The notes: generated by a model from the sequence alone, not told the origin. Positions 33,075-42,362 are shown, counted from the first letter of the stretch. The stretch is DNA of 64,000 nt from Candidatus Bathyarchaeota archaeon (GCA_026014745.1 JAOZHS010000001.1:434001-498000); one strand, 5' to 3'. Numbers and translations: made by a program.

Positions 33075-34324
33075 TATGTGACCTCCAGGGGTGCGAAGAG
33101 TTGGATTGGGACGTTTTCGCCTTCTTTGGCGCCTTCTCGGTTTTCGGGCAGGATGAGGTAACCGTTGCTTTGCGTCATGGTAGAGATGGAGCCTGCGCCT
33201 TTTGCACTGATAGGTTCCGCGAGGCATTCGCCGTTTTGTAGGGTCACGTGAACGCGGACGTAGGTTTTTCTGCCCAAAACGCCCACGACTCGGTGAGTGA
33301 GTTTGGCGTTTAGGATTGGGCGGGGTTCAGTTTTGGGCATGCCAAGCATTTTGCAGATAAGCGGACGCATGAATACTTCAAAGCCGACTACCGCCGCCAC
33401 GGGGTTGCCTGACAGAATCATAACCGGTTTGCCCTCTATAGCGGCGACGCCTGTGGGCATTGCGGGTCGCAGCGCCATGCCATGGACTACTACGCCAGGT
33501 TTGCCTAAGCTGTCGATGACTTCGGGGACTAAATCTAAGCCGCCGACGCTGGTGCCTCCTGTCGTGATGACGCTGTCTGCGGTTTGGAGACCACGTTGGA
33601 TTTTTTGGGCAAGTTCGTCGGTGATGTCTTTGGAGATGCCGAGGTCTAGGGTGTCTGCGCCGAGTTCGTGGCACATGGCGGCGACGATGGGTTTGTTGGA
33701 GTCATAGATTTGGGTAGGTCCTCTTTCTTGGGGCGCGGGGACAACTTCGTTACCTGTGGCTAAGAGGGCGAATCTGGGTTTAACCGCCACTGGGAGGGTG
33801 GTGTAGCCAAATGCCGCGGCTATCCCGAGATGGTAGGGTGTTAGGCGTGTGCCCGCGGCTGCGATTAGGGTGCCTTTGGTTGTGTCCTCGCCCACTTTGG
33901 CAACGTTGATGCCTTCTGTGAGGGCGTTCCAGATTTCTACGGTTCCGTCTGGGCGGAGTTGGGTTTTTTCAATCATAACCACTGTGTCTGCCCCGTCGGG
34001 GATGCGGTTGCCTGTCCAAATCTGCTTAGCTTCCCCTGCGTGGACGTGGTCTGCTTGGGTTAGTTTGAGTAATGCGGGCTTTGATTGTGAAGCGCCCGTG
34101 ATGTCGGCGGCTTTTACTGCGTAGCCGTCCATGGCGGACTTGTCAAACCTCGGCAAATCCTCCAATGCCACGAGGTCTTGGGTTAAGACGCGTCCCAACG
34201 CTTGCGTTAGGGGTACTTGGGTGGTTTTGGGTTTGCCGATTTGGAGGGTGTTTAGCCAAGTTTTTAGGGCTTCATCGGTTGGGGTTAATTTTTGGAATCC
34301 TTGTAGTTTTACCAAGCCGCTCAC
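33074..34324 (-). CDS. moeA: molybdopterin molybdenumtransferase MoeA (first copy)
   Basis: 416 residues, with the same landmarks as its neighbour: LPRFDKSAMDGYAVKA, GNRIPDGADTVVMIE, FALLATGNEVV, QIYDSNKPI, ITTGGTSVGGLDLV and MILSGNPVAAVV. The two proteins are clearly paralogues but well diverged. Translational coupling with the second copy (TAATG) shows they are made together. No other Mo-cofactor gene (moaA, moaE, mobA) and no molybdoenzyme is in the window. Confidence 0.93.
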   Translation of the reverse strand: MSGLVKLQGFQKLTPTDEALKTWLNTLQIGKPKTTQVPLTQALGRVLTQDLVALEDLPRFDKSAMDGYAVKAADITGASQSKPALLKLTQADHVHAGEAKQIWTGNRIPDGADTVVMIEKTQLRPDGTVEIWNALTEGINVAKVGEDTTKGTLIAAAGTRLTPYHLGIAAAFGYTTLPVAVKPRFALLATGNEVVPAPQERGPTQIYDSNKPIVAAMCHELGADTLDLGISKDITDELAQKIQRGLQTADSVITTGGTSVGGLDLVPEVIDSLGKPGVVVHGMALRPAMPTGVAAIEGKPVMILSGNPVAAVVGFEVFMRPLICKMLGMPKTEPRPILNAKLTHRVVGVLGRKTYVRVHVTLQNGECLAEPISAKGAGSISTMTQSNGYLILPENREGAKEGENVPIQLFAPLEVT

Positions 34325-34449
34325 AATACCCCAAGTAACGACCTAACGTAAAAAACATATCGAACTCAAATCACGCCGTCAAATGAAAAAACCAGAGTTT
34401 TGAAGGTTTAAATCGGTTCGTGTTGCGTGGAATGCAGAAAATGCTGATT

Positions 34450-35703
34450 TTATTGGCTTTTTTTGGTTTTGCCTGTTATTTTGAAGATGACTGCCACCAA
34501 GAAAACCCAGACCGCAAAACCCAAAGCTGCAACAACTGGAAATTCGGGTACAAACTTTGCAGGGTTGCCCTCGGCGTCGATTTTTCCAAGCCAAACATAA
34601 AAAGTCATATCCGCTGGGTTAGCAGGTTTGTTTTGAACGGTGCCTGTTACTGCGTAGCCTCCGTCATCTGTTTGAGTCACTAAACCTGTTGGAACAGCAT
34701 AATATTCTGATGGCACCTCGAGGCTCACGTTTTGGCTCCAAATCAAATTACCTTTCGTATCGATTTTATCTAGCATTCCGCTGCAAAGAATGTAGTCTCC
34801 ATCATTTGCACGCGTCATCATTGAGGGTGTCCCTGACCCGGGGAAGTTCTTTAACCACAACAAATTGCCCTCGGAATCCGTTTTAACCAAGCCTACGCCT
34901 CCAGTGGTGCTGCGGTTCCACATTAACCCCGCCATAACGTAGCTGCCATCGGGGTCTTGAAGAATAGAGCTTCCGCCGTCTTTGTCTTGGGTGCCATAAT
35001 TTTTGCTCCACTTTAACTCGCCATGTGAGTCTATTTTTATAAGCAGAAAATCCATGTTTTCCGTTGTACCTACCATAGCGTAGCCTCCGTTCATGGCTTG
35101 GACAACTCCGCTGGATGAACCTAACCCTGCTCCAGGGTATGTTTTGCTCCACGACATTGCTCCTGAAGAATCAAGCTTAGCAAACCAGCAGGTATCAGTA
35201 ACATTCCAAATTATGTTGCCGCTGACCGATTTTGTTTGCTTCGCACCAGCCACTGCATAGCCGCCGTCACTGGTTTGAATTATCCAGTTTGCTACAGTGT
35301 CCTTTTCATATGTCCTGTTCCACTCTACGTTTCCCAAAGAGTCAGTTTTTATGATTTCAGCACAACTGTTTGCTGTTCCTGCAAGTATGTATCCGCCGTC
35401 GCTTGTTTGAATAACACAACTCGCGAAGCTTGCCCCCGCTGTGCCATAAGTTTTGTTCCACTCCCCATTTCCAAGGGCATCCGTTTTAAGAAGCCAAAAC
35501 TGTAGTCCACTGCTCGCGGAGATTTTCTTTTCGCCTGCGATGAGGTATCCACCGTCGCTGCATTGGATAAGGGCTTCGGCGCGCTCCGTATTTGTGCCAA
35601 CATACTCGCGTGTCCATTCCTCGGTTGGTATGGCGGATACAGTGACCATTTGAGTTATCATAGCGAAAACCAAAGCCAAAACGCAGACTACTTTTTTTCT
35701 CAT
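34450..35703 (-). CDS. secreted beta-propeller surface protein, C-terminally anchored
   Basis: 417 residues. Signal peptide at 1-24 (VCVLALVFAMITQMVTV). Repeats of about 50 residues follow, each with SDGGY(L/I/A) and W-K-T(Y/L) signatures (CSDGGYLIAGEKK, TSDGGYILAGTAN, TSDGGYAVAGAKQ, MNGGYAMVG, TDDGGYAVTG), that is, a propeller of the delta-60/kelch-like class. The end, VPEFPVVAALGFAVWVFLV plus KITGKTKKSQ, is a PEF-type anchor found in many archaeal surface proteins. It is probably exposed on the cell envelope; the ligand is unknown. Single gene, divergent from nth. Confidence 0.8.
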   Translation of the reverse strand: MRKKVVCVLALVFAMITQMVTVSAIPTEEWTREYVGTNTERAEALIQCSDGGYLIAGEKKISASSGLQFWLLKTDALGNGEWNKTYGTAGASFASCVIQTSDGGYILAGTANSCAEIIKTDSLGNVEWNRTYEKDTVANWIIQTSDGGYAVAGAKQTKSVSGNIIWNVTDTCWFAKLDSSGAMSWSKTYPGAGLGSSSGVVQAMNGGYAMVGTTENMDFLLIKIDSHGELKWSKNYGTQDKDGGSSILQDPDGSYVMAGLMWNRSTTGGVGLVKTDSEGNLLWLKNFPGSGTPSMMTRANDGDYILCSGMLDKIDTKGNLIWSQNVSLEVPSEYYAVPTGLVTQTDDGGYAVTGTVQNKPANPADMTFYVWLGKIDAEGNPAKFVPEFPVVAALGFAVWVFLVAVIFKITGKTKKSQ

Positions 35704-35963
35704 CTTCTATCTATCACATTTATGCTTTTTTCTTGTTATAATGTTTACGAAGTCAGTTGTTGCTTAAATTTGGGGTTTGAAAAAACGTGGTGTGCTGTGC
35801 AGACGAGACAAATGTCGCGTACAACCCAAAAATACTCGTGTCGCCGCCATAAAAAGGCGCAATACTGCCTAGATACATCCAAAAGATTGCTTCCTTCATT
35901 CACAATTGGTATTTATAGCTTAACAAACCATACTCTGCAATACTTCCGGGGATAAACAAGCCA
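35704..35963. other. divergent intergenic region, surface propeller / nth
   Basis: This holds the promoters of both flanking genes. On the plus strand TATTTATAG near 35909 could serve nth, about 55 bases before its ATG, and CCGGGG precedes the start as ribosome-binding site. No gene, RNA or repeat is seen otherwise. Confidence 0.4.
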
Positions 35964-36632
35964 ATGATAACCAAACCCTGCGCCCAAACCATTCTACAGA
36001 CTCTAAAGCGCAGTCTCCAAGTCCCCAACATGGTTAAAACGAACCATGAACCCTTCCAAACCCTCATAATAACCATAATCTCCCAAAACACCGCCGACAC
36101 TAACACCGAACGCGCCTACGCAGCCCTCCAAAACCGCTTCGAAATCAACCCCCAAACCCTCGCCGTAGCCCCACGCGCAGAGATTGAAGAGTGTATTCGA
36201 GTTGGTGGACTCTATCAAAACAAAGCCCAAGCAATCCAAACCGCATCCAAAATTATACTCGAAAAATTCGGTGGCTCCCTGAACCAGATTTTGGCGTTGC
36301 CCCTAAAAGAAGCCCGAGCGGTGTTAATGGCGATGCCTGGTGTGGGACCAAAAACAGCCGATGTGGTGTTGCTCTTCTCAGGCGAAAAACCAACAATTCC
36401 CGTTGACACCCATGTCGGGCGCGTAAGCAAGCGTCTGGGTTTAGCTCCCATTGCTGGCGACTATGAGGCGGTGCGATTGAGCCTGCAATCATTTTTTGAG
36501 CCTAGCGATTATTTGGCAGTGCATTTGCTGTTGATCTCATTGGGCAGAAAATACTGTAAATCCCAAAAACCCCAATGCAAAGACTGCCCAGTAACCAGTT
36601 ATTGTCCATCAAGCACAGGAGGCCCAACATGA
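35964..36632 (+). CDS. nth: endonuclease III (DNA glycosylase/AP lyase)
   Basis: 222 residues. The helix-hairpin-helix MPGVGPKTADVV contains the catalytic Lys, and the catalytic Asp lies in PVDTHVGRV. The C-terminal cluster KYCKSQKPQCKDCPVTSYC has the C-x6-C-x2-C-x5-C spacing of the 4Fe-4S loop. It removes oxidised pyrimidines and cuts the abasic site. Its stop overlaps the start of the downstream helicase gene (ATGA), so the two repair genes are coupled. Confidence 0.95.
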   Translation: MITKPCAQTILQTLKRSLQVPNMVKTNHEPFQTLIITIISQNTADTNTERAYAALQNRFEINPQTLAVAPRAEIEECIRVGGLYQNKAQAIQTASKIILEKFGGSLNQILALPLKEARAVLMAMPGVGPKTADVVLLFSGEKPTIPVDTHVGRVSKRLGLAPIAGDYEAVRLSLQSFFEPSDYLAVHLLLISLGRKYCKSQKPQCKDCPVTSYCPSSTGGPT

Positions 36633-38569
36633 CCCAGCTACCCAGCGAAGTCGCCTCCTACTTCCCCTACAGCAGCGTGCGACCTCACCAAGATAATTTC
36701 ATCGCCACTATAAACAGCGCCATAAACGAACGCCACAGTGTGCTCATCGAGGGTAGTAACGGGTTGGGCAAAACCATTTCGGCGCTGTCAGCCTGCTTGC
36801 CCGTGGCGGTTAAGAAGAACCTCAAAATCCTCTACGTCGCCCGCACCCACCGCCAGCACGACCGCGTCATCGAGGAGCTCCGCGCTGTATACAAAAAACA
36901 ACCCATTTCAGGCGTATCCATTCGGGGACGCAACGAAATGTGCCTCAACCCGTTTGCAGCAAAGGGTGCGTTTGATTCCAAATCGCTTATGGAAGTCTGT
37001 GAACTCCTCAAAGCAAAAGGCCGCTGCCCCTACTACACCAACGTAGACCAGCGAACCTATGATTATTTGGCGCTTCAGCAGCAGGTGGCTAGCCGCCCCT
37101 ACATGGGCAGCGAGATTTTGCGTATTTGCAAAAAACGTGAGGTCTGTGCCTATGAACTCATTAAAAACGCCCTCACCGAAGCCAAAGTCATCGCGCTAAG
37201 CTACCTCTACGTTTTTGACCCCCAAATCCGCGCGGCTTTTCTTAAAAACCTCGAAACTGACCTCTCAAAAATCATCCTCATCGTAGACGAAGCTCACAAT
37301 CTCCCCGAAACCGCCATAGACATCTCCAGCAGCAACCTCTCCCTATTCGTTTTGCGCCAAGCAGAGTTGGAGGCGAATCGGTTTGGCAACAAAGAAATCG
37401 AAGAATTCTCCCACTTCCTCTACGGCGAAATAGAAAAAATCACCGACGCCATTGGCCGCGAGCAGATTATTTCGCCTGATGCCCTCTTAGAAGTAATCGA
37501 GAAGCAGGTCAACGTTTCAGATCCCAAAGTCTTCTTCGACCATCTGCACGAGGTTGGTATCGGCATCAAAAAGGCTCTTCTTGCGGAGGGCAAAAATCCC
37601 CGGTCCTATGTGTATTCGATGTCGGAGTTTCTGCTCAAATGGCACGCCACACTCGATGATGATGCTTACATCAATGTGGCAAGCAAATTCTTCAGCAAAG
37701 ACAACACCAAATCCGCCAAACTCGAAATCGTCGCATTAGACCCCGCCAAAATCACTGAACCCGTCTTCTCCGCAACCTACGCCAACGTGATTATGTCGGG
37801 GACGTTGCAGCCGCTGGAGGCTTATGCCCGTATAACCAAACTGCCCCAAGATACCGTGCGGTTTTTGGCGTCCTCACCCTTCCCTAAAGAACACATCTTC
37901 TCCGCAGTCAGCTTAGGCGTCTCCACCTCGATGGATAAACGAACGCCCCAGATGTACCAGACCATGATTGACCGCATAAACGAAGTTGTCAACAGCACCC
38001 CCACCAACACCGGCATCTTTGCCGCTAGCTTCCAAGTCCTCAACTCTCTGCTTTCCGCGGGGCTGGAGAATTCGCTTTTAAAACCGCTTTTCTACGAGAA
38101 AAACGGCATGACCTCTAAAGCTAACGAAAAACTTGTTTCCGACTATAAAGCCTGCGGCGATAAGGGTGGCGCCGTGTTTTTGGGCGTTCAGGGCGGACGC
38201 ACCTCGGAGGGCGTAGATTTCCCTGGGAACCAAATGAACTCAGTAATCGTTCTCGGCGTGCCCTATGCTGAACCGACACCTCGGGTTAAAGCCCAAATCG
38301 ACTATTATGACCGCTGCTTCCCTGGACTGGGACGCGAATATGGGTATGTGTTGCCTGCCATGAAAAAAGCCTGCCAAGCCGGGGGACGCCCCATCCGTAC
38401 TCTCGAAGACCGCGGCGCTATCGTCTTTATGGATTTCCGCTTCGCTACCGCATACTGCAAAAGTTTTCTGCCCTCATGGATAACTAACGGAATGAAGGTG
38501 TTGCCTGACAAACCAGGTGTCTTAGCCGCCGAAGTCAGCGGCTTTTTTAGAGCTCAAACCCAAGTTTAG
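36629..38569 (+). CDS. xpd: XPD/Rad3-related DNA helicase with Fe-S domain
   Basis: 646 residues from ATG 36629; the frame upstream of it only overlaps nth. Walker A is EGSNGLGKTIS and the DEAH box VDEAHNLPE. Between them are four cysteines of the Fe-S domain (NEMCLNP, LMEVCELL, KGRCPYY, LRICKKREVC region). The C-terminal helicase motifs include MSGTLQP and QGGRTSEGVDFPG, and the family Arg finger follows. It unwinds DNA 5' to 3' in repair. The last 4 bases overlap the convergent kinase gene. Confidence 0.93.
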   Translation: MTQLPSEVASYFPYSSVRPHQDNFIATINSAINERHSVLIEGSNGLGKTISALSACLPVAVKKNLKILYVARTHRQHDRVIEELRAVYKKQPISGVSIRGRNEMCLNPFAAKGAFDSKSLMEVCELLKAKGRCPYYTNVDQRTYDYLALQQQVASRPYMGSEILRICKKREVCAYELIKNALTEAKVIALSYLYVFDPQIRAAFLKNLETDLSKIILIVDEAHNLPETAIDISSSNLSLFVLRQAELEANRFGNKEIEEFSHFLYGEIEKITDAIGREQIISPDALLEVIEKQVNVSDPKVFFDHLHEVGIGIKKALLAEGKNPRSYVYSMSEFLLKWHATLDDDAYINVASKFFSKDNTKSAKLEIVALDPAKITEPVFSATYANVIMSGTLQPLEAYARITKLPQDTVRFLASSPFPKEHIFSAVSLGVSTSMDKRTPQMYQTMIDRINEVVNSTPTNTGIFAASFQVLNSLLSAGLENSLLKPLFYEKNGMTSKANEKLVSDYKACGDKGGAVFLGVQGGRTSEGVDFPGNQMNSVIVLGVPYAEPTPRVKAQIDYYDRCFPGLGREYGYVLPAMKKACQAGGRPIRTLEDRGAIVFMDFRFATAYCKSFLPSWITNGMKVLPDKPGVLAAEVSGFFRAQTQV

Positions 38570-39645
38570 AGTTCTTGGAGTTTTCGGTTTATCATAACTT
38601 TACCGATGACTAACCTTGTGGGTTTGATTGGAACCGCTGTTTGTACCTTAAGTACGCGTCTTTCTGGGTTTACGTGGCGGAGTACGCCTATGCCTAAAAA
38701 CTTTGAACCGCGTCCGTATAAGCCGACAAGTAGACCTCTTTCAGGGTCTTGGTTTTGGGGTATGGCTTTTTTTGGTTCAACGGTTAGCTGGCTGATGGGG
38801 TAGCATATGAGTTTTGCTTGGTTTAGATATCGGGCGTAGGTCATTTCGCGGAGGATTCTGCGTTTTTCAGGTGGCCGCGGGCTCAGCGCGGTGGAGGGTT
38901 CGACAATGAAGGTGGGGGCGGTGCGTTTGGCAATTAAGCCTTCAAGTTCGTTTTGTATTTGGATGCCCACGATGATGTCGGGTTTTATGGCGTTAAATAA
39001 GGCGGCTTTATAGTTCACTGCGGCGTCGCCTGTTACCCACCCGCCAGTGTTAATAAGTATAAAATCCACTTTTTGCCCAAGAATCTCAGCCATTAAGCTT
39101 TTGAATGCTTCAATTGTTCGAGTGGTTGAAGTTAGCGGAGAAGTCGCGCCGACGAAGAAGCCGTTTTCGAGTTTTAGATTGTAGAGTTCCGTTTGAGGTT
39201 TTGAGCTTATGGCGTAGGCTAAGGTGGCTGAGGGTCCAATGTCTGATTGTCCTAAATCGCCGTCTAAAACCGCTACGGGACGGTTGCCTTGTGAGAGTAT
39301 GTTTAGTAGGTAGGTGCAGAGACTGCTCTTTCCCGAATCTATCGCCCCAATAATCATCACCACAACGGGGCGTTTCTCCACATCCATTATGGCTTGAGCT
39401 ACTTTTCCCCACGATGAGGGCACGCTGTCGCCTTCGGCTTCTGACAAAGTTGCGTTAGCTCCTAAAGCCACTTCAAAGACAGAGTTTTCTGATACAAAGA
39501 AGGGTAAACGTTTGCCTTCGCGAACCAAAATCTTTGATGCCTCTTTAATTGGACAACCGAAAACCTGAGTTTTCCCTTTTGTTAACCTAATCGAGGCTGG
39601 ACCATTCACCAGTAAGGTTTTATTCGCTTCAACTATTTGCTGCAA
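38566..39645 (-). CDS. polynucleotide 5'-hydroxyl kinase, Clp1/Grc3 family
   Basis: About 359 residues. The likely start is TTG 39645, five bases after the strong ribosome-binding site GAGGAGAACC-type sequence; ATG 39675 would place that site inside the gene. Walker A is IIGAIDSGKSSLCTYL, Walker B lies around VLDGDLGQSDIGPS, and the lid is SPLTSTTRTIEAF. Clp1/Grc3 kinases phosphorylate RNA or DNA 5'-OH ends and in archaea are linked to RNA maturation. The gene overlaps the end of the upstream RuvC-like gene, so both are made together. Confidence 0.87.
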   Translation of the reverse strand: MQQIVEANKTLLVNGPASIRLTKGKTQVFGCPIKEASKILVREGKRLPFFVSENSVFEVALGANATLSEAEGDSVPSSWGKVAQAIMDVEKRPVVVMIIGAIDSGKSSLCTYLLNILSQGNRPVAVLDGDLGQSDIGPSATLAYAISSKPQTELYNLKLENGFFVGATSPLTSTTRTIEAFKSLMAEILGQKVDFILINTGGWVTGDAAVNYKAALFNAIKPDIIVGIQIQNELEGLIAKRTAPTFIVEPSTALSPRPPEKRRILREMTYARYLNQAKLICYPISQLTVEPKKAIPQNQDPERGLLVGLYGRGSKFLGIGVLRHVNPERRVLKVQTAVPIKPTRLVIGKVMINRKLQEL

Positions 39646-40279
39646 TGGTTCTCCTCCTCTCAAAGATGTATCCAACTCTGCCGGCTATACGTATGGCTGA
39701 AGAGATATGCCTAATTTTCCGACTGCGTTTGTTTTCTTGTAGCGGCTTGTTGGTTCCTGCTTCCCCCACCACTTCCAGCGTAACCTCGAGCGGTAACGAC
39801 TCGTCAAGGGCTTGGAGCATTTCTTTGTAAACAGGCACGCCGTTGCCTATTTTGACTGTTACCGCTGTTTGAGTGAAGTTAATGTTTCTTAAGGTTTTGC
39901 TTATGGTGCGAGTTACTTCTTGTGTGCTATAGCAGTTGCCTTCCTCAATAACTTTTCCATCACCGATAACTGCTAAGCCAGTGGCGACGCCGGGGTCAAG
40001 ACCAATTATGATTTTTTCAAAGGCTTCCTTGCCAAGCAGCGTCCGTTTAACTCCGCTAATTAATGTGTCAATGTCTTCTTCGCCATGGAAAATGAAGACT
40101 TTTTCGTGATGATTGGCTGCGGCTTGTTCTTGTTCGGTGGTTATGAGCATCCGAGCTTTAGGCGGTACTGGTTGCCCGGGTAATAAGCTGATGAAGGGGA
40201 TGTTTTGGTCTCGAAGCGCGTTTACTATAAAAAAATATGCTTTCCCTTGAACTGTTGCTACGGCGACCCGCTCTTTCAT
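39629..40279 (-). CDS. RNase H/RuvC-fold protein of unknown function
   Basis: 216 residues. The segment IIIGLDPGVATGLAVIGDGK is the first strand-turn of RuvC/RNase H-fold nucleases (GLDPG with the metal Asp), followed by later acidic positions and VGEAGTNKP. The N-terminal 80 residues have no recognised domain. The C-terminus is basic (NKRSRKIRH), suggesting nucleic-acid binding. It is translationally coupled to the Clp1/Grc3 kinase downstream, which points to RNA or DNA end processing. Divergent from radB. Confidence 0.68.
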   Translation of the reverse strand: MKERVAVATVQGKAYFFIVNALRDQNIPFISLLPGQPVPPKARMLITTEQEQAAANHHEKVFIFHGEEDIDTLISGVKRTLLGKEAFEKIIIGLDPGVATGLAVIGDGKVIEEGNCYSTQEVTRTISKTLRNINFTQTAVTVKIGNGVPVYKEMLQALDESLPLEVTLEVVGEAGTNKPLQENKRSRKIRHISSAIRIAGRVGYIFERRRTIAANS

Positions 40280-40354
40280 AAACCATCCTTAAGAGTATAA
40301 TTTAAGTGCCTTCACATTACTATTTTCAAGTTAATAATGCTTGACGTGTAACAT

Positions 40355-41056
40355 ATGGCAGAATCAGCAGCAATCTCAACTGGCACCAAATGCCTCGATG
40401 CAACGCTAGGCGGCGGGATTTCTCCTCAAACTGTTACGTTGATTTATGGGGAACCCGAAACAGGCAAAAGCACCCTTACCATGCAATGCGCTGTTTATTG
40501 TGCGTTGCAGAACCGTAAAGTGCTCTTTGTAGACTGCGATAACACCTTCTACGCTAAACGTTTAGCCCAGATTGCGGGACCAAAATTTGACGAAGTCGCC
40601 GAACGAATCGTATTGGTGAAACCCCGTGATTTTAAGGAACAAACTGCCGTTATTGAAAACATCGAGGACTACACCACCAACGTTGGGTTAATCATTATTG
40701 ACACTTTCACCTCGCTCTACAGTGCAAGAGCCGCAGAAACTTCTCGTAAAGCGTATGGGGTTAATCGGGAATTAAATCGGCTGCTTGCACTTTTGGCGCA
40801 GCTTACCAAAATCCGAAAAATCCCCGTCATAATTACCAGTCAAGTCCGTAGCGTAATCTCCGAGGAGACCTCAGGGGTGAGGCCAGTAGCGACGCGTGTG
40901 CTCAAATTTTGGGCTGACAACATAATTGCGGTAAAACCCACAGAATACCCCCAAGTCTTCAAGGTACTGATTGAGAAGTCACCCAATACAACGACTGAAG
41001 TTACCTGCTACATACAAATAGGTGGAGCAGGCATAGAAGATGCGGAATTCCACTAA
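40355..41056 (+). CDS. radB: RadB recombinase paralogue
   Basis: 233 residues, ATPase core only, without the N-terminal HhH domain of RadA, as expected of RadB. Walker A is GEPETGKSTLTM, Walker B LIIIDTFTSLYS, and the Q/L2 region ITSQVRSVISEE follows. It assists RadA in homologous recombination. CarS starts 17 bases after its stop and is probably in the same transcript. Confidence 0.93.
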   Translation: MAESAAISTGTKCLDATLGGGISPQTVTLIYGEPETGKSTLTMQCAVYCALQNRKVLFVDCDNTFYAKRLAQIAGPKFDEVAERIVLVKPRDFKEQTAVIENIEDYTTNVGLIIIDTFTSLYSARAAETSRKAYGVNRELNRLLALLAQLTKIRKIPVIITSQVRSVISEETSGVRPVATRVLKFWADNIIAVKPTEYPQVFKVLIEKSPNTTTEVTCYIQIGGAGIEDAEFH

Positions 41057-41073
41057 ACACACGGTTGAACCTC

Positions 41074-41610
41074 ATGGATGCACCATGGCTAATCCTGCTA
41101 ATCGTTGAAGCCCTAATATTCATCTTCCCTGCCTACTGCGCAAACGGCACCCCCGTGTTGGCAGGCGGCGGCGCAAAGATGGATTTCGGACGCAACTTTA
41201 TCGATGGCAAACGCGTTTTTGGCAACAACAAAACTTGGCGCGGCTTCTTTTTCGGTTGGGCAGTCGGCTTAGGCGTGGGTTTAGCCGAAGGCGCCGTGTT
41301 TGGCTTCGATACCGTCCCAATAATTTTCAGCGTCCTGATTCCGCTGGGCGCACTTCTTGGCGATTTAACAGGCGCATTCATCAAAAGACGCTTAGACATC
41401 GCCCCAGGCGGGTTACTGCCTGTAGTGGACCAAGTGGATTTTGTTGTGGGCGCTGTTGTGTTTTCGTTACCGCTGGTCTGGATGGGCTGGCAAACGGGTG
41501 ATTTTCCATTTTGGCAAGTTGCCGTAACAGTCTTGATTATTACGCCGCCGATTCACTTGTTTACGAATTACTTGGCGTATAAGCTAAAACTCAAGAAGCA
41601 CCCGTGGTAG
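41074..41610 (+). CDS. carS: CDP-archaeol synthase
   Basis: 178 residues from ATG 41074 (TTG 41065 possible). About five membrane helices. The polar motifs KTWRGFFFG, GDLTGAFIKRRLDI and LPVVDQVDFVVGA are the CarS catalytic set, with the metal-binding Asp residues in the last two. It activates digeranylgeranylglyceryl phosphate with CTP, giving the lipid-head-group precursor in the archaeal membrane. Preceded by radB. Confidence 0.93.
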   Translation: MDAPWLILLIVEALIFIFPAYCANGTPVLAGGGAKMDFGRNFIDGKRVFGNNKTWRGFFFGWAVGLGVGLAEGAVFGFDTVPIIFSVLIPLGALLGDLTGAFIKRRLDIAPGGLLPVVDQVDFVVGAVVFSLPLVWMGWQTGDFPFWQVAVTVLIITPPIHLFTNYLAYKLKLKKHPW

Positions 41611-41686
41611 AAACAGGAAAACGCAAAACAACAAAGATTCAACAAAAAATAATTAAAAAAATAAACAAAAGTTAGACGAGTATATT

Positions 41687-42148
41687 TTACCCGTTGTAGG
41701 TTGTCTTGAAGAGTATTGCTCCTTCGAGGAACAGGTAGGAGATCAACAGGAAAGCTACGCCTATAATTAAAAGCATGTAGGCTTGGCGTGGTTTATGGAC
41801 GTTTTTGGTGCTTTGGTAAATCGCCATTAACCCAACAAACCCTAATGCGTAGAGTATGATTGAGATTAGGGTGTCCGACATGTATTGGTTACTGATGTTG
41901 GGGTACAGGAAGAAGAATTGTCCATTATAATATCCTGAAGCTGCGGGTTGAGTGATGAGTGAGTATAAGCCGCCGCCGAAGAGAAACAGCACATAAGAAA
42001 CACCGAGTACGGTAACCAGCAATGTTGAAGGCGCGTTTTCGGTGAGTTTGCGGAGCCATCGGCTTAGCGAGAACGAAAGGGACGAGCGTGGTGCGGGTGC
42101 TTCTGGCTTAGTCTTGATTTTCTTCTTTTGTTGTTGTTTGTGTGACAT
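41687..42148 (-). CDS. OST3/OST6-like membrane protein (candidate OST subunit)
   Basis: 153 residues with a basic cytosolic N-terminus (HKQQQKKKIKTKPE) and four membrane helices. The pattern FGGGLYSLITQP ... FFFLYPNISNQYMSDT ... LLISYLFLEGAILFKTTYNG resembles the membrane half of OST3/OST6/MagT1 (GG-x-xYD-xI-xxPP, then sxSQ-qF-E, then a C-terminal SxLxxxFRxKxxGY). The thioredoxin domain of eukaryotic OST3 is absent. It lies in an operon with a zinc-binding protein and topA, 3 kb from aglB. This is a similarity by eye only and must be checked. Confidence 0.5.
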   Translation of the reverse strand: MSHKQQQKKKIKTKPEAPAPRSSLSFSLSRWLRKLTENAPSTLLVTVLGVSYVLFLFGGGLYSLITQPAASGYYNGQFFFLYPNISNQYMSDTLISIILYALGFVGLMAIYQSTKNVHKPRQAYMLLIIGVAFLLISYLFLEGAILFKTTYNG

Positions 42149-42362
42149 CTTTTTCCTCTTCCCAAAGTAGATGCTTTACTACTTCTTTAGCCCATTCTCC
42201 AGTTAATGAATTTTTCTGAATCTCCCTTAAGTATTCCACCCAACCGAGGTTTTCTGCTTTCTGCCAAACTCCAAACTTGTCTTTTACATTAACATACGCT
42301 GCCCAATGCAGCCCACAGAATCCTTCTCTTTGTGCTTCTCTGCAACAGACTATACACTTCAT
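42108..42362 (-). CDS. small Cys/His protein between topA and the OST3-like gene
   Basis: 84 residues, ATG at 42362. The start MKCIVCCREAQREGFCGLHW holds CxxC, then CxxH, a plausible zinc site; the rest is an acidic helical segment. It overlaps both neighbours: its first codon overlaps the topA stop region (4 bases) and its last 41 bases lie inside the OST3-like gene, so the three are translated as a coupled unit. Function unknown. Confidence 0.68.
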   Translation of the reverse strand: MKCIVCCREAQREGFCGLHWAAYVNVKDKFGVWQKAENLGWVEYLREIQKNSLTGEWAKEVVKHLLWEEEKDVTQTTTKEENQD

